64,000 bases of DNA, taken from contig DATNDG010000073.1 of NCBI GenBank assembly GCA_035553515.1, positions 1 through 64,000 on the forward strand, written 5' to 3'. This document shows, one piece after another, positions 11,143 through 19,130 of this stretch (its first letter is position 1; each line of letters starts with the position of its first letter). A program made the position numbers and the translations under genes. The notes under the pieces were generated by a model that was not told the origin of the DNA, did no database searches, and saw nothing but the letters and a program-made list of their open reading frames with translations. Source of the DNA: DAHUYF01 sp035553515. GTDB taxonomy: Bacteria > Pseudomonadota > Alphaproteobacteria > ATCC43930 > CGMCC-115725.

Positions 11143-12267
11143 ATGAGCGACGAGATCCGGTCGGAAGGCACCGGCCGGCCGGCCGACGAGAGCGCGTCGG
11201 GCAGCGAGATCGCCCCCGTCGCAGCGCCCGCGCCGCCGGCCTTCCGCTCGATCATGCTCACCGGCATCTTCGTGCTGCTGGTGTTCTATACGCTCTATTT
11301 CACCGCCGAGATCGCCATTCCGCTGGTCTTCGCGCTGCTCTTGAAGCTGCTGCTGCAGCCGGGCGCGCGGCTGCTCGGCCGCCTCCATGTGCCACAAAGC
11401 CTGGCGGCGCTGGTGATGATCGCGCTGCTCTTCGGTCTTTTCGCCCTGGCCGGCTACGGGCTAACCGGGCCGGCGGCGAGCTGGGCGCATAAGGCGCCGG
11501 AGAGCCTGCCGCGGCTCGAGCAGCGCCTCAGCCTGCTGAAGGAGCCGATCGACCGGCTGCGCCAGGCCGCCCAGCAGGTCGAGCAGATGGCGCAAGGCCC
11601 GGCCGCAGCGCCGGCGGTCGCGGTGCAGGGCCCGAGCCTCACCGATTATCTCTTCTCCGGCACGCGGCGGCTGCTCAGCGGCCTCGGCATCACCGTGCTG
11701 CTGCTCTTCTTCCTGCTCGCCTCGGACGACGTCTTCATGCGCCGCCTCGTCGAGATCCTGCCGAGCTTCCGCGACAAGAAGCAGGCCGTGGCGATCTCGC
11801 ACGAGGTCGAGAGCAACATCTCGGCCTATCTCGTCACCATCACGGTGATGAACGCGTTGGTCGGCACGGCGACGACTTTGGTGATGTGGGTGATCGGCCT
11901 GCCCGATCCGCTGCTCTGGGGCGCGCTCGCCTTCGTGCTCAACTACGTGCTGATCCTGGGGCCGTTGACCGGCGTCTGCCTCTTCTTCCTCGTCGGGCTG
12001 CTCACCTTCGATACGCTGTGGCAGGCGCTGCTGCCGCCCGCCGCCTATCTGGCGATCCACATCATCGAGGGCGAATGGGTGACGCCGATGCTGGTGGCGC
12101 GGCGCTTCACGCTCAATCCGGTGCTGGTGATCGGCTCGCTGATCTTCTGGGACTGGATGTGGGGCATCCCCGGCGCGCTCCTCGCCGTGCCCATGCTCGC
12201 CGTCTTCAAGATCGTCTGCGACCGCGTCCGCCCGCTGACGGCGATCGGCCATTTCATCGGCGGCTGA
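11143..12267 (+). CDS. AI-2E family (PerM/TqsA-like) transporter
   Basis: A 374-residue inner-membrane protein of the AI-2 exporter/PerM family. Paired N-terminal helices (LTGIFVLLVFYTLYFTAEIAIP) are followed by LRPL-like LLLQPGARLLGRLHVPQ, a soluble central region (about residues 105-165), then a cluster of C-terminal helices. The family pattern PDPLLWGALAFVLNYV-LGP and EGEWVTPMLVARRFTLNPVLV is clear. Family members export autoinducer-2 or act as antiporters; the substrate here is unknown. The ATG at 11143 begins the protein-like region; upstream codons in the same frame are shadow sequence. Confidence 0.88.
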   Translation: MSDEIRSEGTGRPADESASGSEIAPVAAPAPPAFRSIMLTGIFVLLVFYTLYFTAEIAIPLVFALLLKLLLQPGARLLGRLHVPQSLAALVMIALLFGLFALAGYGLTGPAASWAHKAPESLPRLEQRLSLLKEPIDRLRQAAQQVEQMAQGPAAAPAVAVQGPSLTDYLFSGTRRLLSGLGITVLLLFFLLASDDVFMRRLVEILPSFRDKKQAVAISHEVESNISAYLVTITVMNALVGTATTLVMWVIGLPDPLLWGALAFVLNYVLILGPLTGVCLFFLVGLLTFDTLWQALLPPAAYLAIHIIEGEWVTPMLVARRFTLNPVLVIGSLIFWDWMWGIPGALLAVPMLAVFKIVCDRVRPLTAIGHFIGG

Positions 12268-12286
12268 GGAGCCGGAAGCCGGCTCC
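12268..12286. terminator. Hairpin between convergent genes
   Basis: A perfect 7-bp stem (GGAGCCG/CGGCTCC) with a 5-nt loop sits directly after the stop codon of the AI-2E gene and before the end of the convergent XRE gene. No T-run follows on either strand, so it is only a candidate bidirectional terminator. Confidence 0.4.
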
Positions 12287-12297
12287 GCCGCCGGCGA

Positions 12298-12717
12298 TTA
12301 CTCTTGCAGCTCGGCTTCGCGATTGCCGAGTTTGGCGATGAGCCGCAGGATGTCCGCCTGGAGCTGTGGATCCTTGATGCCGTAATAACCGCGGATCAGC
12401 GACATGATCTCGCGCCGGTCGAAGGTCTCGCTGGCGTCGGGCATCACCTCCTGCGCCAGGTTCTTGGCGACGAGACCGTCGGGATAGCCCTCGAAGAAAA
12501 AGGCGGGCGAGACCTGCAGCACCTGCGCCACGTCGTAGAGCCGGCTCGCCGAGATGCGGATATCGCCGGATTCGTATTTCTGCACGGCCTGGAAGGAGAC
12601 GCCGATCTTGCCGGCGAGCGCGCCCTGGCTGAGGCCGAGCTGAATGCGGCGCAGCCGCATGCGGCCTCCGACATAGACGTCGATCGGATGAGGCGCATTG
12701 TCTTTCTGTGGCGTCAT
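12298..12717 (-). CDS. XRE-family helix-turn-helix regulator
   Basis: A 139-residue transcriptional regulator. The XRE/Cro helix-turn-helix covers about residues 20-72: RMRLRRIQLGLSQGALAGKIG, then VSFQAVQKYESGDIRISASRL. The C-terminal part (FFFEGYPDGLVAKNL and REIMSLIRGYYGIKDPQLQADILRLI) is like the small XRE regulators common in alphaproteobacteria such as SinR/CtrA-linked types. It has no sensor domain. The start follows a long gap containing palindromes (see 12982-13028). It converges with the AI-2E gene. Confidence 0.9.
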   Translation of the reverse strand: MTPQKDNAPHPIDVYVGGRMRLRRIQLGLSQGALAGKIGVSFQAVQKYESGDIRISASRLYDVAQVLQVSPAFFFEGYPDGLVAKNLAQEVMPDASETFDRREIMSLIRGYYGIKDPQLQADILRLIAKLGNREAELQE

Positions 12718-13191
12718 GGCCTGCTTGCGACCTGTTCTGGTGGAAGGGCCGTAGCGGCGATGCTCCCGCCGATCCCCCCGCTACGCCGGGAATCGACCGT
12801 GTTCTGGCGGTCCAATGCTCCTGGGCGGCGGGTATTGCCCGCACGCCCTTGCCCGGTGGTGTTCGGCGACCCCAGAGGCGGCAAACGCGCCTCGGCAGTC
12901 TCCCCCCGAACGCAAGGCAGCCTGCACCGGGCATCGAGATTGCACCGGCGCGAAACCACCCCTAATTGCATCCTAACGGAAGCGATTCAGATCGCAAATA
13001 GTTTATCGCCACGTGATCAAGCGATCACCAGCGCTGGCCCGACGCTTGCAAGATTTTGAAATATCCAGCTTTTCTGCGGTATCCCGGTGCCCTACGGATC
13101 ACGGAAGAGCGCCCCGCCCCACGCCATTTCTGCAAGTCTGCCTTGCGCGACGGGGAGGGCATCCGCCCGCCGGTCCGGCGCAAGATTGGCC
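12718..13191. other. Intergenic region between XRE regulator and alcohol dehydrogenase
   Basis: The 474 bp between two divergent genes holds no convincing ORF. The stretch 12960-13060 is noticeably richer in A/T than its surroundings and contains two inverted repeats, so the promoters of both genes probably lie here. Short ORFs on both strands lack family resemblance and were rejected. Confidence 0.6.
12982..13028. promoter_or_regulatory. Candidate operator: two inverted repeats
   Basis: GCGAT-TCAG-ATCGC (12982-12995) and GTGATC-AAGC-GATCAC (13013-13028) are both perfect inverted repeats with 4-nt centres. Their centres are about 32 bp apart, roughly three helical turns. They share the GATC/CGAT core and lie in the A/T-richer part of the divergent gap between the XRE regulator and the alcohol dehydrogenase. 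Binding by that regulator is a guess. Confidence 0.35.
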
Positions 13192-14178
13192 ATGCGCGCG
13201 ATGCTCTTCGAGGGCTCTCACCGCCCGCTCCGCTGGGACGGGCGGAGGGCGGCCCCTTCGCCCGGCCCGGGTCAAGTGGCGATCCGCGTGCGCGCCTGCG
13301 GCGTCTGCCGCACCGACCTGCACATCGTCGATGGCGAACTCGACCAGCCAAAGCTGCCGCTCATCCCCGGCCATGAGATCGTTGGAATCGTCGAAAGCCT
13401 GGGTCCGGGCGTCACCGCGCTCGCCCCCGGCGACCGCGTCGGTGTGCCCTGGCTCGGCTGGACCTGCGGTCGCTGTGTCTATTGCCGCTCCGGCCGCGAG
13501 AATCTCTGCGCCGAGGCACGCTTCACCGGCTATCAGATCGATGGCGGCTATGCCGAGTTCGCCGTCGCCGATGCACGCTTCTGCTTCCCGATCCCGGCGG
13601 CGTACGACGATGTCGCGGCGGCGCCGCTGCTCTGTGCCGGGCTCATCGGCTATCGCGCGCTCCGCATGGCCGGCCCGGCGGAGCGGCTCGGCCTCTATGG
13701 CTTCGGCGCCGCGGCGCATATCGCGGTGCAGGTGGCGCGCCATCTCGGCCAGAAGGTCTTCGCCTTCACCAAGCCCGGCGACGGCGCCGGTCAGGATTTC
13801 GCCCGGGCACTCGGCGCCGCCTGGACCGGCGGCTCGGACACGCTGCCGCCCGAGCCGCTCGACGCCGCGCTCCTCTTCGCGCCGGTGGGCGCGCTGGTGC
13901 CGGCGGCGCTGGCGGCTACCGCCAAGGGCGGCACGGTGGTCTGCGCCGGCATCCATATGAGCGATATTCCGAGCTTTCCCTATCGCCTCCTCTGGGAGGA
14001 GCGCGTCCTGCGCTCGGTCGCCAACCTGACGCGGCGCGACGGCGAGGAGTTCCTGGATCTGGCTCCGAAAGTACCGGTGCGCACCACCACCGAGGCCTTC
14101 CCGCTCGCGCACGCGAACGAGGCGCTGCGCCGGCTGCGCGCCGGCGAGATCGAAGGCGCCGCGGTGCTGGTGCCGTAG
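13192..14178 (+). CDS. Zinc-dependent alcohol dehydrogenase family protein
   Basis: A 328-residue medium-chain dehydrogenase. It carries catalytic-zinc ligands in CGVCRTDLH and GHEIVG and a structural-zinc loop with four cysteines (CGRCVYC...NLC, about residues 87-101). The nucleotide-binding region reads GLYGFGAAAHIAVQVARHLG; GFGAAA replaces the usual GxGxxG, as in the small AdhA-like branch of the family. It should oxidise an alcohol or reduce an aldehyde with NAD(P). I chose the ATG at 13192 because the family's N-terminus (MRAMLFEG) starts there. It stands alone behind a palindrome-rich gap. Confidence 0.9.
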   Translation: MRAMLFEGSHRPLRWDGRRAAPSPGPGQVAIRVRACGVCRTDLHIVDGELDQPKLPLIPGHEIVGIVESLGPGVTALAPGDRVGVPWLGWTCGRCVYCRSGRENLCAEARFTGYQIDGGYAEFAVADARFCFPIPAAYDDVAAAPLLCAGLIGYRALRMAGPAERLGLYGFGAAAHIAVQVARHLGQKVFAFTKPGDGAGQDFARALGAAWTGGSDTLPPEPLDAALLFAPVGALVPAALAATAKGGTVVCAGIHMSDIPSFPYRLLWEERVLRSVANLTRRDGEEFLDLAPKVPVRTTTEAFPLAHANEALRRLRAGEIEGAAVLVP

Positions 14179-14217
14179 GGCACGCCCGGTTTAGTTGGGA
14201 TGAAGGTGGTCTCTAGT

Positions 14218-14395
14218 CCCTCTCCGCGCGCAGCGGGGAGAGGGAGCGACCGCATGCGGTCGCTCCCGTGGCTCGTAAGAGCCACGGGGAGGGTGAGGTG
14301 TCTCGCCGCGGCACGAGCGCGTTCGCCATCGCTACCCACCTCACCTGGCTCGCTACGCTCGCCACCCTCTCCCCCCGCAAGCGGGCGGAGAGGGG
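14218..14395. repeat. Compound palindromic intergenic element (family B)
   Basis: Between the alcohol dehydrogenase and the convergent FMN reductase lie nested hairpins: a CCCTCTCC/GGAGAGGG stem-loop, a perfect 26-nt palindrome at 14242-14267, a GTGGCTC/GAGCCAC hairpin, then a reversed CACCTCACC and CCCTCTCC/GGAGAGGGG unit. The outer arms match the copy at 16588-16674 and the half copy at 28923. This is a dispersed REP-like repeat, and it could also end transcription from both sides. Confidence 0.8.
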
Positions 14396-14434
14396 CTAGC
14401 CAAAGCTTTCGTCAAATCGGGATACGTCTCTCAG

Positions 14435-14995
14435 TCAGGCGGGATTGAGGCGGCGGGTCCAGTCGCGCAGCGCGACGAGAAGCTGGCCGATCAGGTCGCG
14501 CGTCGCCTGGTCGGTGAGCTTGCCCTGGGCGTCGAACTTGTTGCCCGCCTGGGCGATCAGCACCTCGGGCTTGTTGACCGGGAACATGTCGAGGAAGACG
14601 AAGCATTGGCGCAGGTGATATTGCGCGCGCGTCGTTCCCCAAAGGCTCGGCGTGGCGCCCATCACCGCCACCGGCTTGCCGATCACCGGCGGCGTCGGCG
14701 GCCGCGACGCCCAGTCGATGACGTTCTTCAGCACGCCCGACATGGAATAATTGTATTCGGGGGTCGCGAAGAGCAGCGCGTCGGCCGCCGCCATCTGTTC
14801 GCGCAGGCGCTGCACCGGCGCCGGATATCCTGCCGCGCGCACATCGTCGTTATAGAGCGGAATCTCGGAGATATCGGCGATCTCGAGCGTCATGCCTTCC
14901 GGCACCAGCTCCTGTGCGGCGCGCAAGGCCGCGGAGTTGAACGACCCCTTGCGCAGGCTGCCCGAGACGGCAAGGGTCTTCACGATACGAGCCAT
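14435..14995 (-). CDS. NADPH-dependent FMN reductase family protein
   Basis: A 186-residue flavodoxin-like reductase. The FMN phosphate loop is SGSLRKGSFN (about residues 11-20) and the isoalloxazine-binding motif TPEYNYSMSGVLKNVIDW is near residues 77-94. These are hallmarks of the chromate/azo/quinone reductase group. It would reduce FMN or quinones with NAD(P)H in the cytoplasm. A strong GGAGGGGAG ribosome site precedes the ATG. It converges with the alcohol dehydrogenase across repeat family B. Confidence 0.92.
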   Translation of the reverse strand: MARIVKTLAVSGSLRKGSFNSAALRAAQELVPEGMTLEIADISEIPLYNDDVRAAGYPAPVQRLREQMAAADALLFATPEYNYSMSGVLKNVIDWASRPPTPPVIGKPVAVMGATPSLWGTTRAQYHLRQCFVFLDMFPVNKPEVLIAQAGNKFDAQGKLTDQATRDLIGQLLVALRDWTRRLNPA

Positions 14996-15067
14996 GGACT
15001 CCCCTCCTGGCGGTTTTTGTGGCGCCTGCCATAGGACGCGGCGGCCGCCGCGGCAAGCCCCCGGGGC

Positions 15068-16570
15068 TCAGCGCGCGAGATATGCTGCCAGCGCGGTTGC
15101 CGTCGCGGGCGGTGCGACGAGGCCGAGCTTGCTGCGCCGCCAGAGGATGTCCTCTGCCGTCCGCGCCCATTCCTCGGCGACGAGCCACTCGACCTCGCGC
15201 GTGGTGAGCCCGGCGCCGAAATCCGGCCCGAGATCCTCGGAGCGCCTGGCCTCGCCCAGCAGCCGCACCGCCTCGCTGCCATAACTGCGCGCGAGGCGCA
15301 GCGCGCGCGCCTCGCCGAGCCAGGGACGCTCGGCGATGAGCGTCGCGGCAAGTGCCGCGGGTCCGCTCGCCGGGATCTCGCCGCCGGGCAGCGGCGCCGT
15401 TGCCGTCCAGGCGCTCTGGGCCCCGGGCAGGAAAGGCTGCAGCTTCTGGAGCGCATGCTCCGCCAGCCGGCGATAGGTCGTGATCTTGCCGCCGAAGACC
15501 GAGAGCGCCGGCGGTCCTGCGGCGTCGATGTCGAGGAGATAGTCGCGCGTCACCGCGGCGGCGTTCTTGGCGCGGTCGTCGTGGAGCGGCCGCACCCCCG
15601 CATAGCTCCATACCACCTTGTCGGGCGTCACCGGCCGGGCGAGCCAGGAGGAGACGGCGCGACAGAGATACTCCGTCTCCGCGGTATCGATGGCGACGCC
15701 GCCGGGGTCGCCAGCAAACGGCAGGTCGGTGGTGCCGATCAGCGTGAAGCGCTCGGCGAAAGGCAGAACAAAGATGACGCGGCGGTCGTCGTTCTGCAGG
15801 AGATAGGCTTGATCGCCGTCATAGAGCCGCGGCAGGACGATATGGCTGCCCTTGACCAGCCGCAGCTCGGCATGCGCCGCGGCGATGCCGCAGCGCTGCA
15901 GCACCCGTGCCACCCAGGGGCCTGCCGCATTCACCAGCACCGCGGCCGCGACCTCGCGCTCGGCACCGTCGGGAAGCCGGAAACGTGCAGACCATCGCGT
16001 CCCGTCGCGCCGCGCGGCGATGAGCTCCGTGCGCGTCAGCACCGCGGCGCCGCGACGCGCCGCATCGCGCGCATTGAGCACGACGAGGCGCGCATCGTCC
16101 ACCCAGCAATCGGAATAGACGAAGGCCGTGCGCAGCCCCGCGCGCAGCGGCGCGCCATAGGGATGCCGCGCACAATCGATGGTCTCGGTGCCGGGCAGCT
16201 CGCGCCTCCCGCCGATGTGATCGTAGAGGAAGAGCCCGGCGCGGATCATCCAGCGCGGGCGCAGCCTTCGGTCATGCGGCAGCACGAAGCGCATCGGACG
16301 CACGATGTGCCGCGCATTGCGCAGCAGCACCTCGCGCTCGCCGAGCGCCTCGTGCACCAGGCGGATCTCGCCATATTCGAGATAGCGCAGCCCGCCATGC
16401 ACCAGCTTGCTCGAGGCCGAGGAGGTGGCGCCGGCGAGGTCGCCCTGCTCCAGCAGCATGACGCTGAGCCCGCGCCCGGCCGCATCGCGCGCGATGCCGG
16501 CGCCATTGACGCCGCCGCCGATGACCAGCAGGTCGACGGAATCGGGTATTGCGCTCTGCGCCCGCGGCAC
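15068..16570 (-). CDS. glpD: Aerobic glycerol-3-phosphate dehydrogenase
   Basis: A 500-residue FAD enzyme of the inner membrane that oxidises glycerol 3-phosphate to dihydroxyacetone phosphate and feeds electrons to quinone. The FAD dinucleotide fold is LLVIGGGVNGAGIARDAAGRG near residues 14-34, followed by TSSASSKLVHGGLRYLEYGEIRLV, typical of GlpD. The substrate-side motifs GTTDLPFAGD, SYAGVRPL and VFGGKITTYRRLAE are present. The C-terminal domain (from about residue 390) includes VEWLVAEEWARTAEDILWRR. The start is GTG. No glycerol kinase or transporter lies nearby. Confidence 0.95.
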   Translation of the reverse strand: MPRAQSAIPDSVDLLVIGGGVNGAGIARDAAGRGLSVMLLEQGDLAGATSSASSKLVHGGLRYLEYGEIRLVHEALGEREVLLRNARHIVRPMRFVLPHDRRLRPRWMIRAGLFLYDHIGGRRELPGTETIDCARHPYGAPLRAGLRTAFVYSDCWVDDARLVVLNARDAARRGAAVLTRTELIAARRDGTRWSARFRLPDGAEREVAAAVLVNAAGPWVARVLQRCGIAAAHAELRLVKGSHIVLPRLYDGDQAYLLQNDDRRVIFVLPFAERFTLIGTTDLPFAGDPGGVAIDTAETEYLCRAVSSWLARPVTPDKVVWSYAGVRPLHDDRAKNAAAVTRDYLLDIDAAGPPALSVFGGKITTYRRLAEHALQKLQPFLPGAQSAWTATAPLPGGEIPASGPAALAATLIAERPWLGEARALRLARSYGSEAVRLLGEARRSEDLGPDFGAGLTTREVEWLVAEEWARTAEDILWRRSKLGLVAPPATATALAAYLAR

Positions 16571-16587
16571 CGGTTACGTCCGCCAAT

Positions 16588-16674
16588 CGCCCCACCTCAC
16601 CCTCCCATTGCTGCGCAATGGGGCCCTCCCTCTCCGCCTCATTGGGGCGGAGAGGGTTGGGGTGAGGTGGGGCG
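16588..16674. repeat. Compound palindromic intergenic element (family B)
   Basis: Perfect 15-bp outer arms (CGCCCCACCTCACCC at 16588-16602 and its complement at 16660-16674) enclose two hairpins: CCCATTG/CAATGGG, and CCCTCTCCGCC/GGCGGAGAGGG. It sits just upstream of glpD, so on the antisense side it would lie in that gene's leader. Confidence 0.82.
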
Positions 16675-16709
16675 TCGATTTCAAATTCATGGCTGAAGAC
16701 TCGCGCACG

Positions 16710-17855
16710 CTACTTCACCCGATGGAGCACGGCGTCGAGCTGCCGGCCGCCACCCGCCGCGATCCAATCGAGATCGAGTCCGCCATCCTCGCGCGGCGTG
16801 CAGAGCAGGCGGCTCAGGCCCGGCTCGGCGAAGACCAGCTTGCCCTCGGCAATGCGACCGCTGCGGCGCGAAACGGCGGGCTTCAGATTGGCCGTCAATC
16901 CGGGGCCGATGATGTAGGCCGCCTCGACCGATCCGGCCTGCGCATGCTCTATCGCGAGCATCACTTCGCGGCCATTGGGATAGCTGCCGTACCACTTGCC
17001 GAGGAAAGGATCGGCGGGACCGCCGCTTGTCCCCGCCGGCTTCAGATCCCGCGGCACCGGCAGAGCCGCGCTCGGCGCCTCGCCCCAGCCGCTGTCGCAG
17101 GATGCCGGCGTGGGCATCGGGCCGTCGCCCGACACCTGCAACAGGCAGGCGCCGAAGCGGCGCACGAAGAGCGCGGTATTGCCGCTGAAATGTCCGGAGA
17201 AGCCCTGCGGCCGCTCGAGCACGACATGCGGCACGCCATGCGCCGCGAGGAGCTCGGCCGATTTCCTGGCGCGGCCGCCGGGATCGTAGGGATCGTTCTT
17301 GAAATAGCCGATCATGATGCGGCCGCGGCGGATCGCATCGATATAGTCGAGCAGCACGAAGCCGTTCATCAGATATGTCGGATGATCGGTGCCGTACCAG
17401 GCGGGCGCATCCGCAATGACCGCGTGGATGTCATCGCTCTTGCCCGCCGCCATCAGCGACAGCCACGCACCGCCCGATTGGCCGGCGAGCACGATGCGCC
17501 GATAGCCCTGCTGCTTCAGCCGATGCGCCGTCTTGACGATCTGCGACGAGGAAAAGCGCTGCTCCTCGGCCATGCGTGGCCGCAGCAGGCGGAAAACGTC
17601 CCAGCCCGAGCTGCGGAAGAGCCGCAGGAAGAGCGGCAGCGGCGCATCCGCCCCTTCGGTGCCGTAGAGAAAATTGACGCCGTGATTCCAAATGACCGCG
17701 CCCTTTGCCGCGGCGGGGCCGGCATTGGGGTGATCGGGATAGGCCTGCACCAGCGCGAAGTCCTCGGCGGCGGCGAGAGTGGGCGCGGCGAGGCTGAGCA
17801 GGAGCGCGGCCAGCAGCGTGCGGGCGAAACGCGGCCAAGATGCGGCAAGTCCCAT
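16710..17855 (-). CDS. Exported alpha/beta-hydrolase-like protein
   Basis: A 381-residue secreted protein. The N-terminus (ASWPRFARTLLAALLLSLAAP, cut after AAAED) is a Sec signal peptide. The first part looks like an alpha/beta hydrolase: GAVIWNHGVNF, then the nucleophile elbow VLAGQSGGAWLSL near residue 125. A C-terminal region of about 110 residues (DPFLGKWYGSYPNGREVMLAIE onward) resembles a separate beta-rich domain. No specific substrate can be named. The ATG at 17855 was chosen because the signal peptide starts there; the frame is open upstream but not protein-like. Confidence 0.75.
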   Translation of the reverse strand: MGLAASWPRFARTLLAALLLSLAAPTLAAAEDFALVQAYPDHPNAGPAAAKGAVIWNHGVNFLYGTEGADAPLPLFLRLFRSSGWDVFRLLRPRMAEEQRFSSSQIVKTAHRLKQQGYRRIVLAGQSGGAWLSLMAAGKSDDIHAVIADAPAWYGTDHPTYLMNGFVLLDYIDAIRRGRIMIGYFKNDPYDPGGRARKSAELLAAHGVPHVVLERPQGFSGHFSGNTALFVRRFGACLLQVSGDGPMPTPASCDSGWGEAPSAALPVPRDLKPAGTSGGPADPFLGKWYGSYPNGREVMLAIEHAQAGSVEAAYIIGPGLTANLKPAVSRRSGRIAEGKLVFAEPGLSRLLCTPREDGGLDLDWIAAGGGRQLDAVLHRVK

Positions 17856-17908
17856 GGCGGCGAGTCTGATGAAGCGGCCCGGCAATGACAAGCCGCCCGT
17901 CACACCCG

Positions 17909-18817
17909 TCACGCCCGCCGCGCCCGCAGCCGTTCGCGATGCGCGATATAGACGCCGCTGCCGACCACCAGCCCGGCGCCAGCCCAGGTCCAGGCCGCCG
18001 GCACCGCGCCGAAGACGAGATAGCCCATCAAGGTCGACCAGATCATCTGGCTGTAGGAGAAGGGCGCGAGCATCGAGGCGGCGCCGCGTATCAACCCGGC
18101 AATGAAGAGATATTGCCCGCCGGCGTTCAGCATGCCCATCGCCACCAGCATGCCGCACTCGCCGAGGCTCGGCGGCCGCCACACCAGCGGCAGGGCGAGG
18201 GCGCTCAGCACGAAGCCGATCGTGGTGGAGTAGGCGAGCGTGGTGACCGGCAGATCGGCGCCTCTCATGCGGCGCGTCAGCACGATAGCGAGCGCCCAGC
18301 ACGCGGCCGAGAGCAGCGGCAGCGCCGCCGCCGCGCCGATCGCGCCGGAGCCGGGCCGCGTGACGACGAGCACGCCGAGAAAACCCACCGCCACCGCCGA
18401 CCAGCGGCGGATGCCGATCTGCTCACCGAGCAGCGGGATCGACAGCGCGGTCACGATCAGCGGCGAGGCGAAGGCGATCGCCGTCGCGTCGGCGAGCGCG
18501 AGGCGCTGCAGCCCGGCGATGAAGAAGACCGCGGCGCCGAGCACGGCGATGCCGCGCAGCAGCTGCAGCAGAGGCTGCTGCGTCAGTGCGAGACGGGGCC
18601 GCCGCAGCACCGCCGGCGACAGCAGCGCCAGGATGACGAGATAACGCCCGCAGACCACCTCGACGGGATCGAGCCGCTCGGCGAGCAGCTTCGACAGCGT
18701 ATCCGAGAGGCTGAAAACGGCCACCGCCGACAGCACCAGGGCGATGGCAAGAAGGGGCCGCTCGGCGCCGGTCCGGCGGTCGGCCGGAAGCAGCGGCAAT
18801 GCAGGTGCTTTGCTCAT
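17909..18817 (-). CDS. EamA/DMT-superfamily transporter
   Basis: A 302-residue membrane protein with ten predicted helices in two EamA repeats, the layout of drug/metabolite exporters. The first repeat contains SLSDTLSKLLAERLDPVEVV and the conserved RYLVILALL, then ALADATAIAFASPLIVTALSIPLLGEQIG. The second ends with PFSYSQMIWSTLMGYLVFGAVPAAWTWAGAGLVVGSGVYI. The substrate is unknown. It is followed on the same strand, after 53 nt, by the exported hydrolase gene. Confidence 0.9.
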   Translation of the reverse strand: MSKAPALPLLPADRRTGAERPLLAIALVLSAVAVFSLSDTLSKLLAERLDPVEVVCGRYLVILALLSPAVLRRPRLALTQQPLLQLLRGIAVLGAAVFFIAGLQRLALADATAIAFASPLIVTALSIPLLGEQIGIRRWSAVAVGFLGVLVVTRPGSGAIGAAAALPLLSAACWALAIVLTRRMRGADLPVTTLAYSTTIGFVLSALALPLVWRPPSLGECGMLVAMGMLNAGGQYLFIAGLIRGAASMLAPFSYSQMIWSTLMGYLVFGAVPAAWTWAGAGLVVGSGVYIAHRERLRARRA

Positions 18818-18832
18818 GCGGCGGGCGAATCT

Positions 18833-18860
18833 TAGCCCGGATTTCTCAGACGGTCACGGG
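18833..18860 (+). repeat. 28-bp dispersed repeat (family C), copy 1
   Basis: The 28 bases here match 33987-34014 at 26 positions. Both copies begin TAGCCCGGATTTCT, end CGGTCACGGG, and lie just upstream of a minus-strand gene. No function is known to me. Confidence 0.7.
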
Positions 18861-18943
18861 GAGGGACGGCGTCCTCTGGCGCCAGGGTGCGAAAGCGCCG
18901 GTGGCGAACCGTTTGAGACATGCATTTGACTGCAGTTCCGCCC

Positions 18944-19037
18944 TGCGTCCTTCGACAAGCTCAGGACGAGGTGAGTTCTTTGTGGCGCAAAGAAATTTTC
19001 CTTATCCTGAGCGCGAGCGGAGCAGTCGAAGGACGCA
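18944..19037. repeat. Palindromic intergenic element (family A), copy 1
   Basis: TGCGTCCTTCGAC (18944-18956) is repeated inverted and perfectly at 19025-19037. Just inside the arms are CAAGCTCAGGA on the left and TCCTGAGCGCGAGCGGAGCA on the right. The same arms occur at 20254 and 30861. Confidence 0.82.
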
Positions 19038-19130
19038 CAACCGACTGTCCCGTCGGGAGCCTCTCGACCCCGCCCCTCCTGCGCGCGCTATACTGGTCCT
19101 CCCGCGACCGGCTTCAGGGAGACCCCGCCC

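Larger units (their letters stand above)
18818..19130. other. Repeat-bearing intergenic region
   Basis: This 313-bp gap between divergent genes contains no gene. It holds a 28-bp dispersed repeat (18833-18860) and a palindromic family A element (18944-19037). The promoter of the downstream alcohol dehydrogenase should lie in the last 90 bp. Confidence 0.6.
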
